Below are positions 16,627 to 25,439 of a stretch of DNA of 64,000 nt, in pieces; position 1 is the stretch's first letter; each line of letters begins with the position of its first letter. Under the pieces are notes generated by a model, which was given only the letters and a program-made list of their open reading frames with translations, was not told where the DNA came from and did not search any database. The position numbers were made by a program, and so were the translations under genes. This stretch comes from Loktanella gaetbuli (GTDB taxonomy: Bacteria; Pseudomonadota; Alphaproteobacteria; Rhodobacterales; Rhodobacteraceae): contig NZ_JAJATZ010000001.1 in NCBI RefSeq assembly GCF_020531945.1, positions 372,001 through 436,000 of the forward strand. Reading direction: 5' to 3'.

Positions 16627-17784
16627 ATGCAGACCATCACGACGACGACAGAACTCGCCACCTTTTGTGCAGAGGCGGCCAAGCGTCCTTATGTGACCGT
16701 CGATACGGAATTTTTGCGCGAACGCACCTATTATTCGAAACTGTGCCTTGTGCAGCTCGCTTACCGCGATGCGGCAGGCGAGGATGCGGTTCTGGTCGAT
16801 CCACTGGTCGACGGGCTGTCACTGGAACCGCTGTATGATCTGTTCCGTGATCCCGGTGTGGTCAAGGTGTTCCATGCGGCACGTCAGGATCTCGAGATCT
16901 TTTGGGTCGATGCCCAGTTGATCCCGACGCCGCTGTTCGACACGCAGGTCGCGGCGATGGTCTGCGGTTACGGCGATCAGGCCGGATACGAGACCCTGGT
17001 GCGCAAGATTTCAAAGGCACAGCTGGATAAATCCAGCCGGTTTACCGACTGGTCGCGCCGTCCGCTGACGGATGCGCAGAAAACATATGCCTTGGGCGAT
17101 GTCACCTATCTGCGCGAAATCTACGAGGTGCTGTCAGACCGGCTACGCAGCACCGGGCGGGAAAAGTGGGTCCAAGAGGAAATGGCGGTTCTGAACGATC
17201 CGGCCACCTATCAGACAAACCCCAACGATGCCTGGCAGCGGGTCAAGACGCGCACCACATCTGGCCGTTTTCTGGCGATCGTGCGCGAACTGGCCCGGTT
17301 CCGCGAGGAATACGCCCAGACCCGCGACATCCCGCGCAACAGGGTTTTCAAGGACGATGTGCTGGTCGAGCTGGCATCCACAAAACCGACCGACGAAAAG
17401 GACCTGTCGCGGTCCCGCCTGCTGCAACGCGAGGCCCGCAAGGGTGACATCGCCGCGGGAATCCTTGCCGCCGTCAAGGCTGGGATCGCCGTGCCCAATG
17501 ACCGGTTGCCGAAACCTGCTGCCGGTGCCGAACGGCTTCAGGTCAATCCGGCGATTGCGGATATGCTGCGGGTGCTGCTCAAGGCAAAGTCCGAACAGGC
17601 CGACGTCGCGCAAAAGCTGATTGCGAATTCGGCCGACCTTGATGCGCTGGCTGCCGGTCAACGCGATTTGCCCGCGCTCAAGGGCTGGCGCAAAGAGGTT
17701 TTTGGCCGCGATGCAATCCTGCTGACAGAAGGCAAGGTCGCGCTGGCCGTTGATGGCGCACATGTGGTCACAGTGCCGCGCTAG
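16627..17784 (+). CDS. rnd: Ribonuclease D
   Basis: 385 residues (E. coli RNase D is 375). A 3'-5' exoribonuclease that trims tRNA and other stable RNA ends. Seen: DEDD exonuclease motifs VDTEFLRERTYY (Exo I, D and E), KVFHAARQDLEIF (Exo II), and ADVTYL-like ALGDVTYLREIYE (Exo III, Tyr and Asp). A C-terminal HRDC domain is seen at about 200-290 (REEYAQTRDIPRNRVFKDDVLVEL). ATG 16627 has GAGG upstream; an earlier start at 16594 is less likely. Confidence 0.95.
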   Translation: MQTITTTTELATFCAEAAKRPYVTVDTEFLRERTYYSKLCLVQLAYRDAAGEDAVLVDPLVDGLSLEPLYDLFRDPGVVKVFHAARQDLEIFWVDAQLIPTPLFDTQVAAMVCGYGDQAGYETLVRKISKAQLDKSSRFTDWSRRPLTDAQKTYALGDVTYLREIYEVLSDRLRSTGREKWVQEEMAVLNDPATYQTNPNDAWQRVKTRTTSGRFLAIVRELARFREEYAQTRDIPRNRVFKDDVLVELASTKPTDEKDLSRSRLLQREARKGDIAAGILAAVKAGIAVPNDRLPKPAAGAERLQVNPAIADMLRVLLKAKSEQADVAQKLIANSADLDALAAGQRDLPALKGWRKEVFGRDAILLTEGKVALAVDGAHVVTVPR

Positions 17785-17835
17785 ACCTTTGGCGCTGCGT
17801 TCCATAGATGGGGGGCAACGCACAAGGAGAAGACA

Positions 17836-18240
17836 ATGGCCACCGAACAATTCGAAGACCTCGTTGAAACCTTTGCCTTTCTTGACGATTGGGAAGATCG
17901 CTATCGCCATGTGATCGACATGGGCAAGGCGATGCCTGCACTGGAAGATGCACTCAAGGTGCCGGCAACCAAGGTGGACGGCTGTGCAAGCCAGGTCTGG
18001 TTGGTGCCCGCACCCGAGGATGGCACGTTTCATTTCCGCGGTGACAGCGACGCGATGATCGTGCGCGGGCTGATTGCCGTGTTGGGGGCGCTTTACGACG
18101 GTGTCCCGTTGAACGATCTGCACAGCATCGACGCGCGGGCGGAACTGGGACGTCTGGGCTTGAACGATCATTTGTCCGCGCAACGGTCAAACGGCTTGCG
18201 CGCGATGGTGGAACGGATTCGCGAAACGCCCGTCGGCTAG
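17836..18240 (+). CDS. sufE: Cysteine desulfurase sulfur acceptor SufE
   Basis: 134 residues. It accepts persulfide from SufS and hands it to SufB. Seen: TFAFLDDWEDRYRHVIDMGK (12-31), then the active Cys C50 in KVDGCASQVWL, with LNDLHSIDARAELGRLGL and the C-terminal RSNGLRAMVERIR. An AAGGAGA ribosome site precedes the ATG. It lies 3.7 kb downstream of sufS and is convergent with the DUF1638 gene, overlapping it by four bases. Confidence 0.96.
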   Translation: MATEQFEDLVETFAFLDDWEDRYRHVIDMGKAMPALEDALKVPATKVDGCASQVWLVPAPEDGTFHFRGDSDAMIVRGLIAVLGALYDGVPLNDLHSIDARAELGRLGLNDHLSAQRSNGLRAMVERIRETPVG

Positions 18241-18866
18241 GCTTGCGCCAAGGCTTTCGCCAGATCGCCGTAGCCTGTGAACCGCCTCTCGAAGGTCAGC
18301 CCCATCCGCGCGGCAATTTTCGCCCCACGGGCCGTAAGGTCAGCGTCATCCGTCTGAGCGAGATAGACCAGGGTTTCGTAATTGCCGAAATACATGTCCA
18401 GCAGCGCGGGATGCCGATCCAGTCCCAACGGTTTCCAGACAAAGGCATCGAATTGCCGCGTCAGAAAATCGGTCAGGTAAAACGCCGTGATTTCGTCGGC
18501 ATGTTCGGCAAACCGCGTGTTCCCTTCGAAAAAGCTGTAGCAATGGGGTCCTGCGATCATGCGCACGCCCAGCGAATCGCAAGCGGCCTGCAACTGCCCG
18601 CCCGTGCCGCAATCGGCGTAGACCACAAAAATCCGGTCGTAATCGCCATGCCGCGCTGCGACGATGTCTTGCACCGCAGGCACGATCCGTTCGGGGTGAT
18701 TGTGCCAGATCGCAGGCAGGCATTGCAGATCCAGATGATCCCACCCATTCATACGCCGCAATGCGATGATTTCATGGGCAAGCGCGCCGCAGGCCAGCAA
18801 CAGCACACGCCCTCTGCCCGACGGCGCAAGCCCCGCCTGGGTCAGATCGGTGTCGCGCGGTGTCAC
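18237..18866 (-). CDS. DUF1638 protein, probable accessory factor of split methionine synthase
   Basis: 209 residues from a GTG at 18866. The DUF1638 core is clear: VLLLACGALAHEI (21-33), a conserved Cys and Trp region CLPAIWHNHPERI, VYADCGTGGQL (C86) and AGPHCYSFFEGN (H108, C109). Cys and His residues suggest metal or cofactor binding. As I recall, DUF1638 genes were linked by mutant fitness in Phaeobacter relatives to function of split cobalamin methionine synthase. The corrinoid protein and homocysteine methyltransferase nearby agree. GTG is chosen because it overlaps the stop of a credible small gene; reading further upstream gives a sequence unlike the family. Confidence 0.82.
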   Translation of the reverse strand: MTPRDTDLTQAGLAPSGRGRVLLLACGALAHEIIALRRMNGWDHLDLQCLPAIWHNHPERIVPAVQDIVAARHGDYDRIFVVYADCGTGGQLQAACDSLGVRMIAGPHCYSFFEGNTRFAEHADEITAFYLTDFLTRQFDAFVWKPLGLDRHPALLDMYFGNYETLVYLAQTDDADLTARGAKIAARMGLTFERRFTGYGDLAKALAQA

Positions 18867-19018
18867 CCGGATCGGCGGGTCAATACGGTCAGGATCAGCG
18901 CCACCGTCGACAGGGCCGGCAGCAAGGCCCAACCCATCGAAAAATTGGCGATCCACACTGTCAGGCCCGCCAAGGCGATAACGACTGCGATCAGAATGGC
19001 GAAACGTTGTAGGGGCAC
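18863..19018 (-). CDS. Small membrane protein coupled to DUF1638
   Basis: 51 residues from GTG 19018, with GAGGAT five bases upstream. Two predicted membrane helices: RFAILIAVVIALAGLTVWIA (5-24) and GWALLPALSTVALILTVL (29-46), followed by a basic end TRRSG. It ends at TGA overlapping the GTG of the DUF1638 gene (GTGA), so translation is coupled. Nothing in it matches a family I know. It may anchor or assist the DUF1638 protein. An alternative, longer reading of the DUF1638 frame through this stretch is less plausible. Confidence 0.7.
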   Translation of the reverse strand: MPLQRFAILIAVVIALAGLTVWIANFSMGWALLPALSTVALILTVLTRRSG

Positions 19019-19102
19019 GGCAATCCTCGGATGGCTGCTGTTTCATCAGTGAAGACAAAAACAACACCTGTCTAGCCCAGGCTACGCCAAAGATAATGCA
19101 GT

Positions 19103-19804
<702 letters not shown>

Positions 19805-19912
19805 GGAAGCAATCCCTATGGGCAGTTGATCTGTCTTTGCCCGTATCTATGGCGCGTCAGACAGACTGTCACGGGGTGAATTGCGACATATCAGGGGTTT
19901 GCGCCGACGCAG

Positions 19913-19941
19913 TTGCAGGTGTTCTGCATTTGTTCTATATA
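19913..19941 (+). promoter_or_regulatory. Sigma70-type promoter with embedded LexA (SOS) box
   Basis: TTGCAG (19913-19918), 17-bp spacer, TATATA (19936-19941). The spacer contains an exact alphaproteobacterial LexA site, GTTC-TGCATTT-GTTC (19921-19935). LexA bound here would block RNA polymerase. The predicted transcript start falls at about 19948, the A of the gene's ATG. Confidence 0.75.
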
Positions 19942-19947
19942 TGCACA

Positions 19948-21030
19948 ATGGATTTGCCATCATCACCGCCACGACAGCGCACACCCGGGCGGGCGGCGCT
20001 GTCCAATCCCGACAACAGTTTTGACCGGATCACAGCAGAGGGTGTCGATGACGGCTGGCACATGGATGATGACCTGCCGGTTCTGCGCACATCCGTCACG
20101 GACGAGGTGCCGCGCCGCGTCATCACGCGCAACACCTCGCCGGACATCAGCTTTGACCGGTCGATCAATCCTTATCGGGGGTGCGAACACGGCTGCATTT
20201 ACTGTTTTGCGCGACCCAGTCACGCCTATCTGGGCCTGTCACCGGGACTGGATTTCGAAACACGGCTGATTGCGCGCCCCGATGCGCCGACCGTGCTGGC
20301 AAAGGAATTGCGCGCCCGGGGCTATGTGCCGCAGACCATCGCGATCGGGACGAACACCGACCCCTATCAGCCGATCGAACGCGATCGCAGAATTATGCGG
20401 CAGATCTTGCAGGTCTTGTCCGATTTCAATCATCCCGTCGGCATCGTGACCAAGGGGGCGTTGATCAGTCGCGACATCGACATCCTTGCCCCGATGGCGG
20501 CCAAGGGGCTGGCGCGCGTCGGAATTTCCATCACGACACTGGACAATGCCACCAGCCGCGCGATGGAACCGCGCGTGCCGCTGCCAGCCGCGCGGTTGCG
20601 CGCGATCCGGCAGTTGACCGACGCCGGGATCGACGTGCGCGTCATGGTGTCGCCCATCGTGCCTGCGCTGACCGATCACGAAATGGAACGTATCCTTGCG
20701 GCGGCAGCAGATGCCGGGGCTGTTGCTGCCAATTCCATCGTGCTGCGTCTGCCGCGCGAGGTATCGGGCCTGTTTCGCGACTGGGTGGAACAGACCTATC
20801 CTGACCGGGCCGCGCGGATCATGGCACGCGTGCGTGAGCTTCATGGCGGGCAGGATTACGACCCGGCGTTCGGCACGCGGATGACCGGGCAGGGCGAATG
20901 GGCCCGTTTGATACGGCAACGTTTCGATCTGGCCGCGCGTCGTCTGGGACTGGCGCGACATCTGCCACCGCTGCGCAGCGACCTGTTCGCGGTGCCGCCA
21001 CGACCGGGCGATCAGCTATCGCTATTTTGA
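19948..21030 (+). CDS. Radical SAM protein, PA0069/Rv2578c family (SplB-like)
   Basis: 360 residues. Radical SAM core with the CxxxCxxC cluster motif CEHGCIYCFARPSHAYL near residue 80; then IAIGTNTDPYQPIERDRRIMR and PVGIVTKGALISRDIDIL. The family is related to spore photoproduct lyase but its reaction is undetermined. ATG 19948 is chosen because it follows a promoter with a LexA box; the mRNA would have almost no leader. LexA control suggests a DNA-damage role. A methyltransferase gene follows after 22 bp. Confidence 0.88.
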   Translation: MDLPSSPPRQRTPGRAALSNPDNSFDRITAEGVDDGWHMDDDLPVLRTSVTDEVPRRVITRNTSPDISFDRSINPYRGCEHGCIYCFARPSHAYLGLSPGLDFETRLIARPDAPTVLAKELRARGYVPQTIAIGTNTDPYQPIERDRRIMRQILQVLSDFNHPVGIVTKGALISRDIDILAPMAAKGLARVGISITTLDNATSRAMEPRVPLPAARLRAIRQLTDAGIDVRVMVSPIVPALTDHEMERILAAAADAGAVAANSIVLRLPREVSGLFRDWVEQTYPDRAARIMARVRELHGGQDYDPAFGTRMTGQGEWARLIRQRFDLAARRLGLARHLPPLRSDLFAVPPRPGDQLSLF

Positions 21031-21052
21031 CGGTCCCGACTATGCTGCAGGC

Positions 21053-21652
21053 ATGAGCGAGATCTGGACACAGCGTTACGACCGGCCCGACTATCTGTTC
21101 GGGATGGAACCGACCGAATTCCTAGTCACGGCGGCCGACCGTGTGCCGGCGACCGATGCACTGTGTGTTGCGGACGGCGAGGGGCGTCATTCCGCCTACC
21201 TCGCACAGCGCGGCTTTGATGTGACGGCCTTTGATCCCGCACCGACGGCGCTGCAAAAGGCACGCCGTCTGGACGTGGCAAAGGGTGTCACGGTCGCACG
21301 GCATCAGGCCAGTCTGGATGACTGGGACTGGATGCAGTCCTACGGCGCAGTGGTCGCGATGTTCATCCAATTTCAGGGACCAGAGGCACGCTTGCCCACA
21401 TTTGAACGTCTGCGGCAGGCCACACGGCCTAGCGGCCACGTGATCCTGCAAGGGTTCGCACCGCGGCAGGTCGACTACGGGACGGGTGGCCCATCGGATC
21501 GCGAAAACATGTACACGACGGATTTTCTGGAACAGCAGTTCAGTGGCTGGACGCTGCATCACCTGCGCGATCATGATGCACCCGTGGCGTCAGGACCGGG
21601 CCACGACGGTGTCGCGGCCCTGGTCGAATTGATTGCACAAAAACCGGGTTAA
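21053..21652 (+). CDS. Class I SAM-dependent methyltransferase, TehB-like
   Basis: 199 residues. Seen: the family opening WTQRYDRPDYLFGMEPTEFL (5-24), SAM motif I CVADGEGRHSAYLAQRG (38-54), acidic motif VTAFDPAPTAL, and PSGHVILQGFAP. The family contains tellurite-resistance-like and thiopurine methyltransferases; the substrate is unknown. It follows the LexA-controlled radical SAM gene at short distance and may share its promoter. Its stop overlaps the end of the convergent homocysteine methyltransferase gene by four bases. Confidence 0.85.
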   Translation: MSEIWTQRYDRPDYLFGMEPTEFLVTAADRVPATDALCVADGEGRHSAYLAQRGFDVTAFDPAPTALQKARRLDVAKGVTVARHQASLDDWDWMQSYGAVVAMFIQFQGPEARLPTFERLRQATRPSGHVILQGFAPRQVDYGTGGPSDRENMYTTDFLEQQFSGWTLHHLRDHDAPVASGPGHDGVAALVELIAQKPG

Positions 21653-22662
21653 TGACGGCGGCGACCACGACGTTCGGCGCGGACCGGACCGTTGCCGTCG
21701 GTGCCGTCACTCTCAGAGGAAAACGCACCCAGCGCCGTCGTGATATCGTCCAGCGACGGGCGGTCGCCCTTGGGCCGGGTTTCCAGCGCCTCGCGCATGG
21801 CGCGCAGGTGTTCGGGCGTCGTACCACAGCACCCGCCGATGATGCGCGCGCCACAGTTGCGAGCCAGTTCGGCGTAATCCGCCATCAGTTCCGGCGTGCC
21901 GTCATAGTGGATATGGCCGTCGTGGTATTTCGGGATGCCTGCGTTGCCCTTGGAAATCAGCGGCTGGCCCGGGTCTGCATCCGCCATGCCAAGGATCGTG
22001 CGCAGCAGGTCAGACGCGCCCGTGCCGCAGTTGGCACCGAATCCCTGCGGCTGATAATCCAGCTTGGCCACGGATTTCACCATGTCGCGGCTGGTCACAC
22101 CCATCATCGTGCGGCCCGCGGTGTCGAAACTCATGGTGCCGCACCAAGGCATCCCGGCGAGGCGAAACGCCTCGGCGGCGGCCTTGTATTCCTCGAATGC
22201 GGAAATGGTTTCGACCCACAGCACATCGGCGCCACCGGCCTTCAGGCCCTCGGCCTGTTCATGGAACATCTCGACGGCAAGTTCGTGGGTCAGCGTGCCC
22301 ATCGGTGCCATGATGTCGCCGGTCGGACCAACCGATCCGGCAACGATGATCGTGCGGTCCGATTTATCGGCCACGTTGCGACCGATCTCGGCGGCGGCGC
22401 GGTTGAGTTCCAGCACACGGTCCTGCGCGTCGTGCAGTTTCAACCGGCTGGCGTTGCCACCAAAGCTGTTGGTCAGGAACAGGTCGGACCCTGCGTCCAC
22501 GGCCCCCTGATACAGCGCCGTGATGCGGTCGGGATGTTCCACGTTCCACATTTCCGGCGCGTCGCCGGACGACAGTCCCATGTTGAACAGATTGGTACCC
22601 GTCGCCCCGTCGGCGAGGATCCAGTCACGCTGTGCTAGCAGATCGGCAAAAGCGGTGGTCAT
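21649..22662 (-). CDS. bmt: Zinc-dependent homocysteine S-methyltransferase (MetH N-terminal module / Bmt-like)
   Basis: 337 residues. The TIM-barrel fold of homocysteine methyltransferases: ILADGATGTNLFNMGL (15-30), TNSFGGNASRL, then zinc ligands C212 (GFGANCGTG) and C278/C279 (IIGGCCGTTPEH). It transfers methyl to homocysteine to make methionine. It is often annotated betaine-homocysteine methyltransferase, but with the corrinoid and DUF1638 genes close by it more likely takes methyl from cobalamin. ATG 22662 has AAGGGAA upstream; an extension to 22749 would run through a terminator hairpin. Confidence 0.88.
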   Translation of the reverse strand: MTTAFADLLAQRDWILADGATGTNLFNMGLSSGDAPEMWNVEHPDRITALYQGAVDAGSDLFLTNSFGGNASRLKLHDAQDRVLELNRAAAEIGRNVADKSDRTIIVAGSVGPTGDIMAPMGTLTHELAVEMFHEQAEGLKAGGADVLWVETISAFEEYKAAAEAFRLAGMPWCGTMSFDTAGRTMMGVTSRDMVKSVAKLDYQPQGFGANCGTGASDLLRTILGMADADPGQPLISKGNAGIPKYHDGHIHYDGTPELMADYAELARNCGARIIGGCCGTTPEHLRAMREALETRPKGDRPSLDDITTALGAFSSESDGTDGNGPVRAERRGRRRH

Positions 22663-22680
22663 GGTTGTTCCCTTCAATGC

Positions 22681-22711
22681 AAAAGGGGCACCGGCCTGTG
22701 ACCGGTGCCCC
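22681..22711 (-). terminator. Rho-independent terminator of the DUF1476 gene
   Basis: 10-bp stem GGGGCACCGG / CCGGTGCCCC (22685-22711) with a 7-nt loop, followed on the minus strand by TTTT. It lies between the DUF1476 gene and the homocysteine methyltransferase, so the two are separate transcripts. Confidence 0.85.
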
Positions 22712-22751
22712 GTTGGCGGTGTTGTATCCGGCACGCGCCGGGGCGGCAATA

Positions 22752-23069
22752 TCAGCCTTGCTCGTCCAGCAGTTGCGCCTTGGCGGTGGCGGTCAGTTCG
22801 GCCATTTTCGCGCGGATTTCGGCGTCGCTGGTGTCATCGCTCAGATCGGCGCGCACCTTGCGGAAAACATCCTCGTCGCCGGCTTCTTCGAAATCGGCCT
22901 TGATGACCTCCTTGGCATAGGCATCGGCGTCCTCGCCGGATTTGCCCATCAGGCCTGCGGCCCACAGACCCAGCAACTTGTTGCGGCGTGCCTCGGCCTT
23001 GAACTGCATTTCGGCATCATGGGCGAATTTGTTCTCGAACGCGTTTTCGCGATCTTTCATGCTGGCCAT
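22752..23069 (-). CDS. ATP synthase F1 inhibitor zeta subunit (DUF1476)
   Basis: 105 residues, the length and composition of the alphaproteobacterial zeta subunit (PF07345). It has the characteristic opening MKDRENAFENKFAHDAEMQFKAEARR (two codons in), a middle LWAAGLMGKSGEDADAYAKEVIKADFEE and helical C-terminal EIRAKMAELTATAKAQL. In Paracoccus it blocks reverse ATP hydrolysis by F1. It is monocistronic with its own terminator and is divergent from purC. Confidence 0.9.
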   Translation of the reverse strand: MASMKDRENAFENKFAHDAEMQFKAEARRNKLLGLWAAGLMGKSGEDADAYAKEVIKADFEEAGDEDVFRKVRADLSDDTSDAEIRAKMAELTATAKAQLLDEQG

Positions 23070-23201
23070 CGGTCAAACCCCTGTTTTGTGTTGGCGTGGA
23101 CGTAGATATGCGGCCCGACATGCTTGCCCGCAAGGGGGCGGTGTCGTAAGACGCGGCAAAGCGGGCCGTCGTTGTGGCACGCATTATACTGCGGGGCACC
23201 C

Positions 23202-23963
23202 ATGGCACGTCGTAAACTGGTCTACGAAGGCAAGGCGAAAATTCTGTACGAGGGCCCCGAACCGGGCACGTTCGTGCAGTATTTCAAGGACGATGCCACC
23301 GCCGGAAACGGTGCCAAAAAGGATGTGATCGAGGGCAAGGGCGTGTTGAACAACCGCCTGTCCGAATTCTTTATGACCGGATTGGCGAATATCGGCATTC
23401 CGACCCATTTCATCCGCCGCCTGAACATGCGCGAACAGCTGATCCGGCAGGTCGAGATCATCCCGCTGGAAGTGATCGTGCGCAACTTTGCCGCCGGGTC
23501 CATGGCCAAGCGTCTGGGCATGGAGGAGGGCGCACCACTGCCGCGCCCGATCGTGGAATTCAGCTTCAAGGACGACAAGCTGGGCGATCCGCTGGTGCCC
23601 GAGGAATACATCATCGCCTTTGGTTGGGCATCGCAACAGGACATGGACGACATCGTCAGCATGGCGCTGCGGGTCAATGATTACCTCTCCGGTGTCATGT
23701 ACGGCGTCGGCATCAAACTGGTGGATTTCAAGATCGAGATCGGTCGCATCTGGGACAATGACTTCATGCGTCTGGTCGTGGCCGACGAAATCAGCCCCGA
23801 CAGCTGCCGCCTGTGGGACATCGAATCCGGCCAGAAACTGGACAAGGACGTGTTCCGTCAGGATCTGGGATCGCTCTCGGATGCCTACACAGAGGTGGCG
23901 CGCCGTCTGGGCGTGCTGCCCAGCAACGTGACCCACCGCCCCAAGCCGACACTGATCAACTAA
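23202..23963 (+). CDS. purC: SAICAR synthetase
   Basis: 253 residues. Ligates CAIR and aspartate in purine synthesis. Start at ATG 23202, MARRKLVYEGKAKILYEG, the family N-terminus; an upstream in-frame start adds 26 unrelated residues. Seen: KDDATAGNGAKKDVIEGKG (SAICAR synthetase signature), PLEVIVRNFAAGSMAKRLG, LVDFKIEIGR and VVADEISPDSCRLWD. Followed ten bases on by purS, so purC-purS-nucleotidase-purQ is one unit. Confidence 0.98.
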   Translation: MARRKLVYEGKAKILYEGPEPGTFVQYFKDDATAGNGAKKDVIEGKGVLNNRLSEFFMTGLANIGIPTHFIRRLNMREQLIRQVEIIPLEVIVRNFAAGSMAKRLGMEEGAPLPRPIVEFSFKDDKLGDPLVPEEYIIAFGWASQQDMDDIVSMALRVNDYLSGVMYGVGIKLVDFKIEIGRIWDNDFMRLVVADEISPDSCRLWDIESGQKLDKDVFRQDLGSLSDAYTEVARRLGVLPSNVTHRPKPTLIN

Positions 23964-23973
23964 GGAATCGCTC

Positions 23974-24204
23974 ATGCTGGCCAAAGTCTATGTGACGCTG
24001 AAAAATGGTGTTCTCGATCCGCAGGGCGAGGCCATCCGCCACGCGCTGGGATCGCTTGGGTTTGACGGCGTGAACGGCGTGCGTCAGGGCAAGGTCATCG
24101 AACTGGATCTGGCCGACGGCACCACCGAGGCGCAGATCAATGACATGTGCGAACGTCTGCTGGCCAACACCGTGATCGAATCGTACCGGATCGAAATCGC
24201 CTGA
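23974..24204 (+). CDS. purS: FGAM synthase subunit PurS
   Basis: 76 residues, the small bridging subunit of the PurLQS complex. Seen: VYVTLKNGVLDPQGEAI (4-20), ALGSLGFDGVNGVRQGKVIEL, and the tail VIESYRIEIA. The stop overlaps the next ATG (TGATG). purL is not in this window. Confidence 0.96.
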   Translation: MLAKVYVTLKNGVLDPQGEAIRHALGSLGFDGVNGVRQGKVIELDLADGTTEAQINDMCERLLANTVIESYRIEIA

Positions 24205-24734
24205 TGCGCATCGCCGTCGACATGGACGAGGTGATCGCCGACACCCATGCGGCACAACGCGCGGCCTATGCACAGGCGGGATTCACTGCGTCCGATGCCG
24301 ACCTGCATGGCAAACATCTGCGCGATCTGGCACCGTCGGATGCCGTGCAGCAGGTCCAGTTGCAGATGTCCGAAGGATCATTTTTCGCAAACCTCGATGT
24401 CATCGCGGGGGCCGTCGATGCGATGGCGGACCTCTATGCCACGCACGAGGTGTTCATCGCCACAGCTGCGATGGATTACCCGGCATCCTGCGCGCACAAG
24501 ATCGCGTGGCTGGACCGGCATTTCCCGTTTATCGCCAAGGACAGGATCGTGCTGTGCGGCGACAAGAGCATCATCAACGCCGACGTACTGATCGACGATC
24601 ACAGCCGTCATTTCACGCATTTCGCAGGGCAGGGTGTCCTGTTCGACGCGCTGCACAACAAAACGACCGATTGGCCGCACCGGCTGACGGATTGGGCCGA
24701 TGTCCACACCACGCTTGAAAGGATCGCCAGATGA
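24204..24734 (+). CDS. 5'(3')-deoxyribonucleotidase-like HAD phosphatase
   Basis: 176 residues of the HAD superfamily, NT5C type (PF06941). Seen: RIAVDMDEVIADTHAAQRAA, with nucleophile Asp6 and Asp8, a helical cap (about 20-75), FIATAAMDYP (motif II Thr/Ala) and VLIDDHSRHF (motif IV acidic pair). It should remove phosphate from (deoxy)nucleoside monophosphates. It sits between purS and purQ with overlaps at both ends (TGATG, ATGA), an odd place for a nucleotidase. Start at 24204 begins at the HAD motif. Confidence 0.82.
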   Translation: MRIAVDMDEVIADTHAAQRAAYAQAGFTASDADLHGKHLRDLAPSDAVQQVQLQMSEGSFFANLDVIAGAVDAMADLYATHEVFIATAAMDYPASCAHKIAWLDRHFPFIAKDRIVLCGDKSIINADVLIDDHSRHFTHFAGQGVLFDALHNKTTDWPHRLTDWADVHTTLERIAR

Positions 24735-25396
24735 AGGCCGCCGTTCTCGTTTTTCCCGGGTCCAACTGTGACCGCGACATGGCCGAGGCGCTGCGCGCCG
24801 CAGGGGCCGATGTTCGGATGGTCTGGCACAAGGACGCCGATATCGGCGATGTCGATCTGGTTGCCGTGCCGGGCGGGTTTTCATTCGGTGATTACCTGCG
24901 CTGTGGTGCGATTGCCGCGCAATCCCCGGTCTGCGCGGCACTGCGCGCCCATGTGGAACGCGGCGGATATGCCTTGGGGGTCTGCAACGGGTTTCAGGTG
25001 CTGACCGAAACCGGGCTGTTGCCAGGTGCGCTGATGCGCAACGGCGGCCTGACATTCGTTTGCAAATCCACGCCGTTGCGCGTGGCTACGACCGACAGCG
25101 CCTTTACCGAAGGTTACGCAGCCGGCGACACCATCGCATTGCCTGTCGCACATCACGACGGCAATTATTTTGCCGATGCCGAGACGTTGGCGATGCTCGC
25201 GGATCAGGACAGGATCGCATTCACCTACGCCGACAATTTCAACGGCAGCCGCAATGACATCGCGGGGATCTTCTCTGAAAACCGTCGCGTGCTGGGCATG
25301 ATGCCCCATCCCGAACGGGCCGTGGATGCCGCAACCGGCAGCACGCAGGGCATGGCGCTGTTCAGGGGCCTTGTGCGGCAACTTGCCGACGCCTGA
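24731..25396 (+). CDS. purQ: FGAM synthase glutaminase subunit PurQ
   Basis: 221 residues, class I glutamine amidotransferase. Seen: AAVLVFPGSNCDRDMAEAL (3-21), VPGGFSFGDYLRCGAIA, the catalytic Cys in ALGVCNGFQVLTETGLLPGAL, VAHHDGNYF and the terminal His-Pro-Glu in MMPHPERAVD. Ammonia is delivered to PurL. It ends the purC-S-x-Q unit; a sensor kinase gene starts 43 bp on. Confidence 0.98.
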   Translation: MKAAVLVFPGSNCDRDMAEALRAAGADVRMVWHKDADIGDVDLVAVPGGFSFGDYLRCGAIAAQSPVCAALRAHVERGGYALGVCNGFQVLTETGLLPGALMRNGGLTFVCKSTPLRVATTDSAFTEGYAAGDTIALPVAHHDGNYFADAETLAMLADQDRIAFTYADNFNGSRNDIAGIFSENRRVLGMMPHPERAVDAATGSTQGMALFRGLVRQLADA

Positions 25397-25439
25397 GCGT
25401 CCGCTTGCCGCATGGCGGCGCGCGACATATTTAAGCGTC

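Noticed and set aside
18867..19067. Extension of DUF1638 upstream to an ATG at 19067
   Set aside because: The extra residues are unlike the family and the same DNA encodes a better small membrane protein in another frame.
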